Shown here: positions 41,754-50,316 of the stretch, in pieces | Numbering within the stretch: position 1 is the stretch's first letter | Layout of the letters: the number at the start of each line of letters is the position of its first letter | NCBI GenBank assembly: GCA_934667125.1 | Contig: CAKULF010000001.1 | Coordinates: 124,001-188,000 of the forward strand | Direction of reading: 5' to 3' | DNA from: an uncultured Candidatus Melainabacteria bacterium | Lineage (GTDB): Bacteria; Cyanobacteriota; Vampirovibrionia; Gastranaerophilales; Gastranaerophilaceae | DNA: 64,000 bases | The notes under the pieces: model-generated | Told to the model about the DNA's origin: nothing | The model's input: only the letters and a program-made list of their open reading frames with translations | The model's database searches: none | Position numbers and translations under genes: made by a program

Positions 41754-43841
41754 ATGCCAAGAAAAACTCCATTGGATAAAATCCGCAACATTGGTATCGC
41801 AGCGCACATTGACGCTGGTAAAACAACTACCACTGAACGTATTTTATTCTATACAGGTAAAACACATAAAATCGGTGAAACTCACGATGGTGCTTCTGTA
41901 ACAGATTTCATGGATCAAGAAAGAGAAAGAGGTATCACAATTCAATCAGCAGCCGTTACTGCTACTTGGAAAGGTCACCAAATCAATATTATCGACACCC
42001 CTGGCCACGTTGACTTCACAATCGAAGTTGAACGTTCATTACGTGTATTAGACGGCGTTGTTGCTGTATTCTGTGCTGTTGGTGGTGTTCAATCACAATC
42101 TGAAACAGTTTGGAGACAAGCAAACAGATATGAAGTACCTCGTATGGTATTCGTTAACAAAATGGATAGAACAGGTGCAGATTTCTATCGTGTAGTTGAC
42201 CAAATTCAAAACAGATTAGGTGCAAACGCTGTACCTATCCAACTTCCAATTGGTGCTGAAGATAATTTCACAGGTCTTGTTGACTTAATGACAATGAAAG
42301 CTGAAATTTATACTAACGACCTTGGTACAGATATCAAAGAAGAAGAAATTCCTGCTGAATTAAAAGAAAAAGCTCAACAATACCATGACGCTATGGTTGA
42401 AGCAATTGCCGCTGAAGATGATGCTTTAATGGAAAAATTCTTTGAAGATCCTTCAACAATCACAGTTGACGAGTTAAAAGCAGTTTTAAGAAAAGCTGTT
42501 TGCGATAATAAAATCGTTCCTGTTTGCTGCGGTACAGCATTTAAGAACAAAGGTGTTCAACTATTACTAAACAATGTAGTTGATTATATGCCTTCTCCTG
42601 TTGATGTTAAAGCTATCGAAGGTGAATTAGAAGACGGAACAAAAACAGAACGTCACTCTTCAGATGATGAACCATTCTCAGCTTTAGCATTCAAAGTTAT
42701 GACAGACCCATTTGTTGGACGTTTAACTTTCTTAAGAGTATATTCAGGCGTTATCACTTCAGGTTCTTATGTTTTAAACGCTACAAACGGCAAAAAAGAA
42801 AGAATTTCTCGTTTGGTTCGTATGTATGCTGATCAACGTATTGAAGAACAAGAAATCTACGCTGGCGACATCTGCGCAGCTGTTGGTTTAAAAGATACAA
42901 CAACAGGTGATACATTATGCGACGAAAAAGCTCCAATCATCTTAGAAAGAATGAGCTTCCCTGAACCTGTTATTTCTGTTGCAATTGAACCAAAAACAAA
43001 AGCTGACCAAGATAAAATGGGTATCGCTTTACAAAAACTTGCTGAAGAAGATCCATCATTCAGAGTTAAATCTGATACCGAAACTGGTCAAACAATTATT
43101 TCAGGTATGGGCGAACTTCACTTAGATATCATCGTTGACCGTATGTTAAGAGAATTCAAAGTTGAAGCTAACATTGGTAAACCTCAAGTTGCATACAGAG
43201 AAACAATCAGAGGAACAGCGGATCAAGATTCTAAATTCATCCGTCAATCAGGTGGTAAAGGTCAATACGGACACGTTAAAATTAAAATCAGCCCTGCTGG
43301 CGAAAACGAAGGTTTCGTATTTGAAAACAAAATTGTTGGTGGTGCTATTCCTAAAGAATACATCGAACCAGCAAGAAAAGGTATGGAAGAAGCCCTTGAA
43401 GGCGGTATCTTAGCAGGATATCCTATGATTGACGTTAAAGTTGAATTATATGATGGAAGCTACCACGAAGTCGATTCATCTGAAATGGCATTCAAAATCG
43501 CAGGTTCAATGGCAATCAAAGAAGGTACTAAAAAAGCTCAACCATGCATCTTAGAACCTATGATGAAAGTTGAAATCGAAATTCCTGATGAATTTACAGG
43601 TACAATCATTGGCGATATTTCAAGACGTCGTGGACGTGTTGAAGGTCAAGAACCAAACGGAAACACAGGAAACGTTATTGTAAGAGCATTAGTTCCTCTT
43701 GCTAATATGTTTGGTTACGCTACTGACTTACGTTCAAATACTCAAGGACGTGGTACATTCTCTATGGAATTCAAATGCTACGAACAAGTTCCTGCAAATA
43801 TTGAAAAAGAAATCATTTCAAAATCTGCAAGTGCTGACTAA
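41754..43841 (+). CDS. fusA: Elongation factor G
   Basis: GTPase that drives ribosomal translocation. G1 is [13 protein letters not shown]2 [11 protein letters not shown]3 [10 protein letters not shown]4 [10 protein letters not shown]. Domains II to V follow to residue 695. A longer frame starts at a TTG at 41721, but the ATG at 41754 has the AAAGGAAA site and matches the known N-terminus ([15 protein letters not shown]). Codon use is markedly C-ending compared with neighbours, a sign of high expression. It is transcribed alone here, without rpsL or tuf next to it. Terminator follows. Confidence 0.97.
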   Translation: MPRKTPLDKIRNIGIAAHIDAGKTTTTERILFYTGKTHKIGETHDGASVTDFMDQERERGITIQSAAVTATWKGHQINIIDTPGHVDFTIEVERSLRVLDGVVAVFCAVGGVQSQSETVWRQANRYEVPRMVFVNKMDRTGADFYRVVDQIQNRLGANAVPIQLPIGAEDNFTGLVDLMTMKAEIYTNDLGTDIKEEEIPAELKEKAQQYHDAMVEAIAAEDDALMEKFFEDPSTITVDELKAVLRKAVCDNKIVPVCCGTAFKNKGVQLLLNNVVDYMPSPVDVKAIEGELEDGTKTERHSSDDEPFSALAFKVMTDPFVGRLTFLRVYSGVITSGSYVLNATNGKKERISRLVRMYADQRIEEQEIYAGDICAAVGLKDTTTGDTLCDEKAPIILERMSFPEPVISVAIEPKTKADQDKMGIALQKLAEEDPSFRVKSDTETGQTIISGMGELHLDIIVDRMLREFKVEANIGKPQVAYRETIRGTADQDSKFIRQSGGKGQYGHVKIKISPAGENEGFVFENKIVGGAIPKEYIEPARKGMEEALEGGILAGYPMIDVKVELYDGSYHEVDSSEMAFKIAGSMAIKEGTKKAQPCILEPMMKVEIEIPDEFTGTIIGDISRRRGRVEGQEPNGNTGNVIVRALVPLANMFGYATDLRSNTQGRGTFSMEFKCYEQVPANIEKEIISKSASAD

Positions 43842-43860
43842 TTAGCATAAAAAATATAAC

Positions 43861-43896
43861 AAAAAAGCCTCAAGACAAAAGTTTTGAGGCTTTTTT
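43861..43896. terminator. Terminator of fusA
   Basis: Stem AAAAAGCCTCAA / TTGAGGCTTTTT with a T-run on both strands; it also faces the end of the 84-residue minus-strand gene. Confidence 0.9.
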
Positions 43897-43947
43897 AAAC
43901 TACTATTTTCCCTTTCGGGGTGTTTTTTAAATTAATTAATTTAAACC

Positions 43948-44202
43948 TTATTTGCAGATTTTAACGATAAAATCAGCTATATCAAGGAAACTATCCTTAA
44001 CAAAATCACATGCTAATGATTTTAGTGAAGCACTTTCAATAGTATCAAAAGCAAGGTGGATAGGATCAGTTGTTGCTTTGAATTTTGTTCTTAAATCTTT
44101 TGAATCAATTGATGATAAAGCTTTTAATAATACCGCTGAATTATCTTTAACTTCAAACGGATTGAAAACTTCTTCTTTTGGTTGTACTTTTCTTTTAATC
44201 AT
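43948..44202 (-). CDS. Hypothetical 84-residue protein in the shared-motif group
   Basis: Unrecognised; mixed charge, no membrane helix or signal. It starts MIKRKVQPKEE and ends in a hydrophobic helix (CDFVKDSFLDIADFIVKICK) that could pack against a partner. AAGAGAGA site before the ATG. Its upstream region holds the clearest copy of the bipartite motif of this window, so it is probably coregulated with the genes at 38607, 45609 and 58512. Confidence 0.55.
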   Translation of the reverse strand: MIKRKVQPKEEVFNPFEVKDNSAVLLKALSSIDSKDLRTKFKATTDPIHLAFDTIESASLKSLACDFVKDSFLDIADFIVKICK

Positions 44203-44252
44203 TTTTACTTTTTCTCTCTTGTTTATTTTAATCTTTAGCTCTCGTATTATAA

Positions 44253-44278
44253 TAAAGTATTTTTGTTAGATAAAATTG
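44253..44278 (-). promoter_or_regulatory. Bipartite motif CAATTTT-N11-ATACTTTATTA
   Basis: Minus strand: CAATTTT (44272-44278), exactly 11 nt, ATACTTTA (44253-44260), then TTATAAT and ACGAGA. The 3' continuation TACGAGA is shared with the copy at 58896. Confidence 0.7.
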
Positions 44279-44426
44279 CTATTTTTTTTAAATATTTTGT
44301 ATATATTTTTTATATATCGGCTGAAATTCAACAATAGCTTGATTTTTATTGTTAAGAAATATGAAGCAATTTATGTTACAATGAACAAATAATGAAAAAA
44401 GTCGTTATAAAATATAAGAGGTAATT

Positions 44427-44648
44427 ATGGATAAGTTATCTGAATTAATCAAAGAAGCAAAACCGCTTTATAAAACAAGAAAAAGAAATAGGGCTATAGC
44501 CAAAATGACCCTTATGTTTTTGACGCCCGTTTTTGTGTTATATGGAATGTATCAAATTTATGTTACAGGAAATAATTTATATGTTTCATTGTCACAAAAC
44601 GATTTGCAAATTGAATTAACGACAGATGAATTTAATCTTTTAAGATAA
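44427..44648 (+). CDS. Small single-pass membrane protein, possible anti-sigma factor
   Basis: 73 residues: a cytoplasmic basic N-terminus (LSELIKEAKPLYKTRKRNRAIAKM), one membrane helix (TLMFLTPVFVLYGMYQIYV) and a short outer tail. It lies 8 bp before an ECF sigma gene, on the same strand, and the next gene encodes a Spy-like periplasmic protein. That order matches short anti-sigma factors of metal- or envelope-stress modules (CnrY-like), but there is no sequence signature to prove it. Confidence 0.5.
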   Translation: MDKLSELIKEAKPLYKTRKRNRAIAKMTLMFLTPVFVLYGMYQIYVTGNNLYVSLSQNDLQIELTTDEFNLLR

Positions 44649-44656
44649 CTCTTACA

Positions 44657-45151
44657 ATGAAAGACATAATCAAGCAAAGCCACTATAAAATTCAACAAAT
44701 AATCAAAAACTTAACAGGAAAATATAGCGAAGATATTGAACAAGAAGTATATATTCGGGTTTTCAAAAATATTGATAAATACAAAGAACAAAACAAATTT
44801 TTAGGCTGGATATCAACTATAACTTCAAATATTTGCAAAGATTACCTTAAAAGTTTAAGCTACAAAAATTCCAAAAATACCATAAGTGATGAAAATTTTT
44901 ATAATGTTTCAGATTATAAAACGCCCGAAAAAACATATTCATCAAAAGAAAGGCAAAAAATCATCTTAAAAGAGATTGATAAATTGCCAAAAAAACTTAA
45001 AGAAACAATTATTTTGTATGAATTTGAAGATTATTCTTACGAACAAATAGCAAAAAAATTAAATATCTCAATTGGCACAGTCAAATCAAGGCTAAATAGC
45101 GCAAGGACAACCCTTAAAGAGAAATTGAGTTTCTTATTGGAGCAAGATTAA
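44657..45151 (+). CDS. ECF-type RNA polymerase sigma factor
   Basis: 164 residues, regions 2 and 4 only. Region 2: EDIEQEVYIRVFKNIDKYKEQNKFLGWISTITSNICKDYLKS; region 4: LPKKLKETIILYEFEDYSYEQIAKKLNISIGTVKSRLNSARTTLKEKL, a clear helix-turn-helix. It overlaps the following Spy-like gene by one base (TAATG) and lies 8 bp after a small membrane protein, so the three genes are one unit. An extracytoplasmic stress response is the natural reading. Confidence 0.88.
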   Translation: MKDIIKQSHYKIQQIIKNLTGKYSEDIEQEVYIRVFKNIDKYKEQNKFLGWISTITSNICKDYLKSLSYKNSKNTISDENFYNVSDYKTPEKTYSSKERQKIILKEIDKLPKKLKETIILYEFEDYSYEQIAKKLNISIGTVKSRLNSARTTLKEKLSFLLEQD

Positions 45152-45612
45152 TGAAAAAAATTATATGTTTATTTGCAATTGTTATTTTATCTTCGACATC
45201 CGTTATGGCGCACGAGTGCAACTTCAAACGCCCTGATATCAAGGAATTAAGGAAAATTGATAAACTTTTAAATGATAGATTGAATTTCACACCTGAACAA
45301 AAAGTCGAAATTAGAAAAAATCATACAAAATTTAAACATAAAATGGATAAAGTAATTGACGAAATGCAAAGTGAGCATGAAAAAATAAGAAATATCTATT
45401 TAAGCGGCATTCCGCCTTTTCAAGCGCAGCTTAAATCCGCTCCGCACAAGGCGAAACTGGTTTTATTAAAACAAGAAGCAGATAACCTTAGAAAGGAAAA
45501 CAGAAAGCAGTTTGAACTGCTTTTAGATGAAAATCAAAAAGCAGAATTTGAAAAAATTAAAATAGAACTATCAAAATCTTTTAAAAACGCCAAAAAACCG
45601 CCCGTCGATTAA
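45151..45612 (+). CDS. Spy/CpxP-like periplasmic protein
   Basis: 153 residues. The first 20 are a signal peptide (KKIICLFAIVILSSTSVMA, cut before HECN). The mature protein is helical with two LTxxQ-type segments: LNFTPEQKVEIRKNH and LLDENQKAEFEKIK, as in the Spy/CpxP/zinc-resistance-associated family. It probably acts as an ATP-independent chaperone or as the envelope sensor of the ECF system. One-base overlap with the sigma gene. Its stop shares TTAA with the convergent 144-residue gene. Confidence 0.72.
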   Translation: MKKIICLFAIVILSSTSVMAHECNFKRPDIKELRKIDKLLNDRLNFTPEQKVEIRKNHTKFKHKMDKVIDEMQSEHEKIRNIYLSGIPPFQAQLKSAPHKAKLVLLKQEADNLRKENRKQFELLLDENQKAEFEKIKIELSKSFKNAKKPPVD

Positions 45613-46043
45613 GGTTTTGGAGCATTTTTAAATAATTTTCCAACCGAAGCAGCCGCATTAGTTATAAATTTTGGCATTTTGATTTTTGAAGTTACCTTTG
45701 AAGTTATTTTAGAAGCAGGTTTTGCGCCTGTTTTTGATGAATTTAACAAGCTTGAAGCAAATTTTCTAATCTTTCCGCCACTTTGGCAACCTTTAATTAA
45801 AGCAACTGCTCCAAATGCTGTCGCAGCAATTGTTGCAACAGCGCCAGCAAAAGTTAGAGCATTTTTAGCAACTTTTTTAACTTGGCGAGATGTATAGCTA
45901 TCGCCCTTTGAGGAGCGAAGTCTTGCATTATAGGGGTTTGGATTTCCTGTTGTAATATAGCTTTTTAAAGATGTTACGCCGAGAATTTCTCTTCCGCCTC
46001 TATCAATATTATTCATATAATAGTTGTTAAACCCTTGAAACAT
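45609..46043 (-). CDS. Hypothetical glycine/serine-rich protein with one membrane helix
   Basis: 144 residues. The N-terminus is Asn/Tyr-rich (FQGFNNYYMNN); a hydrophobic helix lies at about 67-86 (ALTFAGAVATIAATAFGAVALIKG, so close to 65-88); the C-terminal third is a basic, Lys/Ala/Ser-rich tail. No known family. The AGGTGGG site precedes the ATG. It carries a copy of the bipartite motif only 26-52 bp upstream, so it belongs to the suspected regulon. Confidence 0.6.
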   Translation of the reverse strand: MFQGFNNYYMNNIDRGGREILGVTSLKSYITTGNPNPYNARLRSSKGDSYTSRQVKKVAKNALTFAGAVATIAATAFGAVALIKGCQSGGKIRKFASSLLNSSKTGAKPASKITSKVTSKIKMPKFITNAAASVGKLFKNAPKP

Positions 46044-46069
46044 ATAAACCCACCTATTCTATATATTAA

Positions 46070-46095
46070 TAAAGTATTTTTTTGTAAAAAAATTG
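46070..46095 (-). promoter_or_regulatory. Bipartite motif CAATTTT-N11-ATACTTTATTA
   Basis: Minus strand: CAATTTT (46089-46095), 11 nt, ATACTTTA (46070-46077), then TTAATAT. It overlaps the -35 (TTGCCT, 46093-46098) of the divergent glycosyltransferase gene on the plus strand. Confidence 0.7.
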
Positions 46096-46122
46096 CCTAA
46101 ATTGTAACTTTTTTGTTATAAA
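46093..46122 (+). promoter_or_regulatory. Promoter of the second membrane glycosyltransferase gene (leaderless)
   Basis: TTGCCT, 18 nt, TGT-extended TATAAA (46117-46122), 7 nt, GTG start at 46130. No Shine-Dalgarno. Confidence 0.5.
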
Positions 46123-46129
46123 TTAAGTT

Positions 46130-47710
46130 GTGAAAAAAGATTTTAAAAACATTATTTTAATTACGATTATTTTTTTATTGCTTGCAATATTGAATTTTTC
46201 TAAAACAGGAAATGTATTAATCGATTTTTCAAGAGAAAGCTATCTGTCATACGCTATAAATCAAGGCTATGCGCCATTTAAAGACTATTTAACGATTTAT
46301 GGCGCATTTGGCTATATCTTTAATTCTTTATTGTATAAATTTTCAAATAACGTTAATATTTTGCTTATTTTAGCAAATATTATTTCATATTTTATAGTTT
46401 TTGTTTTTTATTTTATTTCAAGGCAATTTTTAAACAGAAAAGAATGCACTCTTTTAACGATATTTATTTGTTTAGTTAATGTTTTTTCTTATTCAACTTT
46501 TAGCTTCGTTTATCCTTATTCGTTTTCAACCTTATGGGCATATTTAGCTAGCTATATCTTGCTTTTAGCCTTATTAAAGAAAAAAGAAAACATATCGTTT
46601 ATTTTGCTTGGTTTTATTTTAATCAATAGAATTGAGCTATTTTTTCCGCTTTTAATTGTTTCATTTTTATACTTAAAACCGCAAAAAAAGCTTAAAAACT
46701 TACTTTATTTAACGATTTTTCCAATTATTTTAGGAATTTATTTTTTATTCAACAAAATCAACCTAAACGATATTTTAAATAATATTTTTTTTATAAATAA
46801 AATGCTTGAAACAAAGGCATTAAGCGAATTTTACAAAAATGTTGGAGTATATTTTAATTTAGAATTTTTCATTTTCAACTTAAAGAACATAATAATTTTT
46901 GCAATTATTTCAGGGATTTCATACATCCTATATAAAAAAACAAAACCTTATATTTCTTATGTTTTCGCTCTTTTAGCGCTAAATATAGCTGAAATTACAA
47001 CTCTTTTTAATTTAATTATAGTTTTTTTAATTGGAAATATTTTTTATTATATTTTAAAAAAGAAAAAAATATCCCCGAAAACCCTTTTGCTTGTTGCATT
47101 TAGCATTATTCTAGCAATAAAATCCCTTTTAGTTATAAATTGGTATAACTATTCAAACTTTGCATTTCCTATTGTTTTGCTTTGCTTATATTTTTTATAC
47201 AAAAAAATCGCAAACAAAAAATGGCTGTTTAACTTTGTTTTAATCATCTTAATTTCAATATCAATATCTAATTTTAAGTATTTGTCGACTCATAAAAAAG
47301 AAAAAATAAATACATCTGTTGGAAATGTTTACATTAACGAAAACGAAAAAGAAAATTTTGTTGGGATTGTTGATTATTTGAATAAAAATCTAAAAAAAGA
47401 CGAAACTTTCGTTGTTGTTCCGGAAGGGCTGATTTTTAATCAAATTTTCAATAAAATACATCCATATTATTACACAACACTTACCCCGCTTGACTTTGAA
47501 ACGTTTAGCGAAGAAAAAATAATAAATGACACAGTAAAATTCAAACCCGACTATATAATTTTTTATCCAAGAAACACAAAAGAATACGGCGCCAACACGA
47601 TTTGTTACGACTATGGTGTAAATTTTTGTATACATATAATCAATAATTATTCAAGAGTTGCTATAATAAAAGGACGATATAGCGCCCTTATTTTTAAAAG
47701 GATTAAATAA
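46130..47710 (+). CDS. Polytopic membrane protein, GT-C glycosyltransferase-like
   Basis: 526 residues starting with GTG. About 11-12 membrane helices span residues 5-390; a soluble domain of about 130 residues ends the protein. The first outer loop has the acidic DFSRESYLSYAINQGYAPFKDYLTIYG stretch, resembling the GT-C catalytic loop. It ends with a one-base overlap into rimO (TAATG), so rimO depends on it for translation, an odd pairing. The transferred sugar and acceptor are unknown. Confidence 0.55.
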   Translation: MKKDFKNIILITIIFLLLAILNFSKTGNVLIDFSRESYLSYAINQGYAPFKDYLTIYGAFGYIFNSLLYKFSNNVNILLILANIISYFIVFVFYFISRQFLNRKECTLLTIFICLVNVFSYSTFSFVYPYSFSTLWAYLASYILLLALLKKKENISFILLGFILINRIELFFPLLIVSFLYLKPQKKLKNLLYLTIFPIILGIYFLFNKINLNDILNNIFFINKMLETKALSEFYKNVGVYFNLEFFIFNLKNIIIFAIISGISYILYKKTKPYISYVFALLALNIAEITTLFNLIIVFLIGNIFYYILKKKKISPKTLLLVAFSIILAIKSLLVINWYNYSNFAFPIVLLCLYFLYKKIANKKWLFNFVLIILISISISNFKYLSTHKKEKINTSVGNVYINENEKENFVGIVDYLNKNLKKDETFVVVPEGLIFNQIFNKIHPYYYTTLTPLDFETFSEEKIINDTVKFKPDYIIFYPRNTKEYGANTICYDYGVNFCIHIINNYSRVAIIKGRYSALIFKRIK

Positions 47711-49011
47711 TGAAAAAAGAAACAATCGGAATATTACAATTTGGCTGTGCTAAAAACCTTATAGATATGGAACTTATGCTTGGTTTTTTAACTAAAAACG
47801 GTTATAGTTACAGCCTAAATCCTGATGATGATAATATTAAAACGGTTATAATTAACACTTGTTCATTTATTTGCGACGCCGAAAAAGAAAGCGTTAAGGC
47901 GATAATGGATATGATTTCAAAAGGAAAAAGAATTATTTTAACCGGTTGCTTGGTTCAAAAACACAAAGATGAACTTAAAGAACTTTTGCCTGAAATTACT
48001 AATTTCATTGGCGTTACAAGCTACGATAAAATTGTTGAAGCAATTGAAAATAAGGATTATTCCGATATTAAATCTGAAAATAATTACTGTTATAGAGAAG
48101 ATATTAAACGTGAACAAATCACTGTTGGCGCTTCAAGTTATATAAAAATCGCCGAAGGTTGCTATTATAATTGCGGATACTGCATTATTCCAAAGCTTCG
48201 TGGAAGTTATAAATCAAGAAAAATGGAAAATATTATAAACGAAGCAAAGGAACTTGCTCAAAAAGGAGTTAGCGAAATTATCCTTATAGCGCAAGATACA
48301 ACAAGCTATGGGCTTGATTTATATAATGAAGCTAAGTTGGCTGATTTGATTTATGAATTAAATAAAATCGAAGAATTGAACTGGATTAGAGTTATGTATG
48401 CTTATCCGACCAATTTCGATGAAAAATTAATGAAAGCAATTAACGATTGTGAAAAAGTTGTTAAATATATTGATATTCCGCTTCAGCACTCATCAATAAG
48501 CGTTTTAAAAAGAATGAAGCGCCCTGCTATAGATTATAGAAAATTTATCAAAAAAATCAGAAAAAATATCAAAAATGTTGCAATCAGAACAACATTCATA
48601 GTGGGCTATCCAGCAGAAACCGAAGAAGAATATCAAGATTTATATAATTTTATTAAGGAAGTTAAATTTGATAAGGTTGGCGTCTTTGCTTATTCAAGAG
48701 AAAAAGGCACATACGCATACGACCTTAAACCGCAAATCAAGCAATCAGTCAAAAATCAAAGAAAACGTGAATTAATGAAGCTTCAAAAGGAAATTTCGCT
48801 TGAAGTTAATAAAACATTCATTGGAAAAACCATTCCTTGTATTGTTGAAGAAATTCATCCCAATAATAAGATTGTAGCAAGAAGCTATAAAGACGCCCCG
48901 GAAGTGGACGGATTGGTTTATATTAAAACAAAAGAATTTTTAACTCCAGGGGATATTGTGGATGTTAAAATTACTAGAGTAACAAATTATGATATGTATG
49001 GTACAATATAA
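47710..49011 (+). CDS. rimO: Ribosomal protein S12 methylthiotransferase RimO
   Basis: Radical SAM enzyme that adds a methylthio group to Asp of ribosomal protein S12. The N-terminal UPF0004 domain holds three cysteines (FGCAKN, INTCSFI, LTGCLVQ); the radical SAM cluster is CYYNCGYC (Cx3Cx2C); a TRAM domain ends the protein. The GCAKNLIDMELMLG motif and the PxLRGSYKSR sequence mark RimO rather than MiaB. 433 residues. One-base overlap with the preceding gene. Confidence 0.92.
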   Translation: MKKETIGILQFGCAKNLIDMELMLGFLTKNGYSYSLNPDDDNIKTVIINTCSFICDAEKESVKAIMDMISKGKRIILTGCLVQKHKDELKELLPEITNFIGVTSYDKIVEAIENKDYSDIKSENNYCYREDIKREQITVGASSYIKIAEGCYYNCGYCIIPKLRGSYKSRKMENIINEAKELAQKGVSEIILIAQDTTSYGLDLYNEAKLADLIYELNKIEELNWIRVMYAYPTNFDEKLMKAINDCEKVVKYIDIPLQHSSISVLKRMKRPAIDYRKFIKKIRKNIKNVAIRTTFIVGYPAETEEEYQDLYNFIKEVKFDKVGVFAYSREKGTYAYDLKPQIKQSVKNQRKRELMKLQKEISLEVNKTFIGKTIPCIVEEIHPNNKIVARSYKDAPEVDGLVYIKTKEFLTPGDIVDVKITRVTNYDMYGTI

Positions 49012-49051
49012 TTTGTAAGAGGATTAAGGAAAAATTTGGAAGAAAATAACT

Positions 49052-49432
49052 ATGAAAAAAGATTTTAAAACAAATGTATCAATTTTGCCGACAGGCGCTT
49101 TAGCAGAAGCTTTAGGGGTTCATCAAAGAACGTTGAGAATTTATGATAGAGAAGGAATTTTATCTCCTAAAAGATCAGCAAAAAACAGAAGAAACTATAC
49201 TCTTGATGACCTTGAAAAAGGCAGATTGATTTTATTTTTAACAAGAAATTTAGCTGTAAATATCGCAGGAATTAAGGTTATTTTAGCAACTCTTGAAGAT
49301 AACAAAATCAAGCCTCAAGACTATTTCACATACATCAAAAAAATAGCTAAAAAAACCAACATAACAGAAGATATCCAAGAAGAAAACGTTTTAAAAGCTT
49401 CTCACAAGGGTTGCAATAAAAAAGGGTTTTAA
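49052..49432 (+). CDS. MerR-family regulator, HspR-like
   Basis: 126 residues. The N-terminal winged helix (PTGALAEALGVHQRTLRIYDREGILSPKRSAKNRRNYTLDDLEKGRLI) is a MerR domain with the RxYDREG feature common to HspR. The C-terminal part is a short helix and then a Lys/Cys tail (HKGCNKKGF). HspR-type proteins repress dnaK/clpB; those genes are not in the window. The C-terminus shares TTAA with the stop of lipA. ATG start, with a weak AAGGAAAAA further upstream. Confidence 0.8.
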   Translation: MKKDFKTNVSILPTGALAEALGVHQRTLRIYDREGILSPKRSAKNRRNYTLDDLEKGRLILFLTRNLAVNIAGIKVILATLEDNKIKPQDYFTYIKKIAKKTNITEDIQEENVLKASHKGCNKKGF

Positions 49433-50316
49433 TCAACTACTTTTTTATATGCCTCAAAAGCACGATATGAGCTTCTTGCAAGCGGATGAACAACAGGGAA
49501 TATTGAAGTATTTTTCAAAATAAATTCTTCAATCTCTTTGTATTCTTCAAGCGAGTAATATTTTTCAACGTCCAAATGTTTCAAGGACGGTTGAATATAT
49601 TGCCCGATTGTCACGATATCAAGCTTAACGGACGCTAAATCCATAATTAAATCCTTAATTTCATCAAGATTTTCGCCCAATCCAAGCATAAATCCGCTTT
49701 TGGTTATTAAATTATTTTTTTTCATATAATCCAAAACTTCAAGAGTACAGTCATAATCCGCCATAGCTCGAGCTTTTGGATATAATCGCTTAATTGTTTC
49801 AATATTATGATTAAAAACATCGGGTTTTGCTTCAACTATTCGATTTAACGCAATTTTATCCCCTTTGAAATCAGGGGTCAAAACCTCAATTTTAACGTCG
49901 GGGTTTAGTTTTCTAACTTCATTTATCGTATTAAAATAATGGATTGAACCGAAATCATGGTTTTGTTTTAAATCATCACGAGTAACGGAAGTTATAACGT
50001 AATATTTTAAATTCAATTTTTGAACAGCTTTAGCTACATGCTTTGGCTCATTTTCATCAATTCCTAAAGGAGTTTTTTGAGAAATATTACAAAAAGCACA
50101 GTTTCTTGTGCAAGTTTCGCCTAAAATCAAAAATGTTGCAGTTTTAGAAGAATAACATTCACATTTATTAGGACATCTTGCCCCGTCACAAACAGTATGA
50201 AGATTATTTTCGGTTAAAATTTTTCTAACTTCTTTATACTCATTGTTATCCAAACTTGCGATTTTTGTTTTAAGATAATCAGGCAAACGAAGCCTGTTTT
50301 TAGTTGTTTTACTCAC
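49429..50316 (-). CDS. lipA: Lipoyl synthase
   Basis: Radical SAM enzyme that inserts two sulfurs into octanoyl-protein to make lipoyl groups. Two 4Fe-4S sites are visible: the auxiliary cluster CDGARCPNKCEC and the radical SAM CTRNCAFC. 295 residues. It overlaps the lpd gene by 8 bp and is the last gene of folK - flavoprotein - lpd - lipA. LipB or LplA is not present in the window. Confidence 0.95.
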   Translation of the reverse strand: MSKTTKNRLRLPDYLKTKIASLDNNEYKEVRKILTENNLHTVCDGARCPNKCECYSSKTATFLILGETCTRNCAFCNISQKTPLGIDENEPKHVAKAVQKLNLKYYVITSVTRDDLKQNHDFGSIHYFNTINEVRKLNPDVKIEVLTPDFKGDKIALNRIVEAKPDVFNHNIETIKRLYPKARAMADYDCTLEVLDYMKKNNLITKSGFMLGLGENLDEIKDLIMDLASVKLDIVTIGQYIQPSLKHLDVEKYYSLEEYKEIEEFILKNTSIFPVVHPLARSSYRAFEAYKKVVD

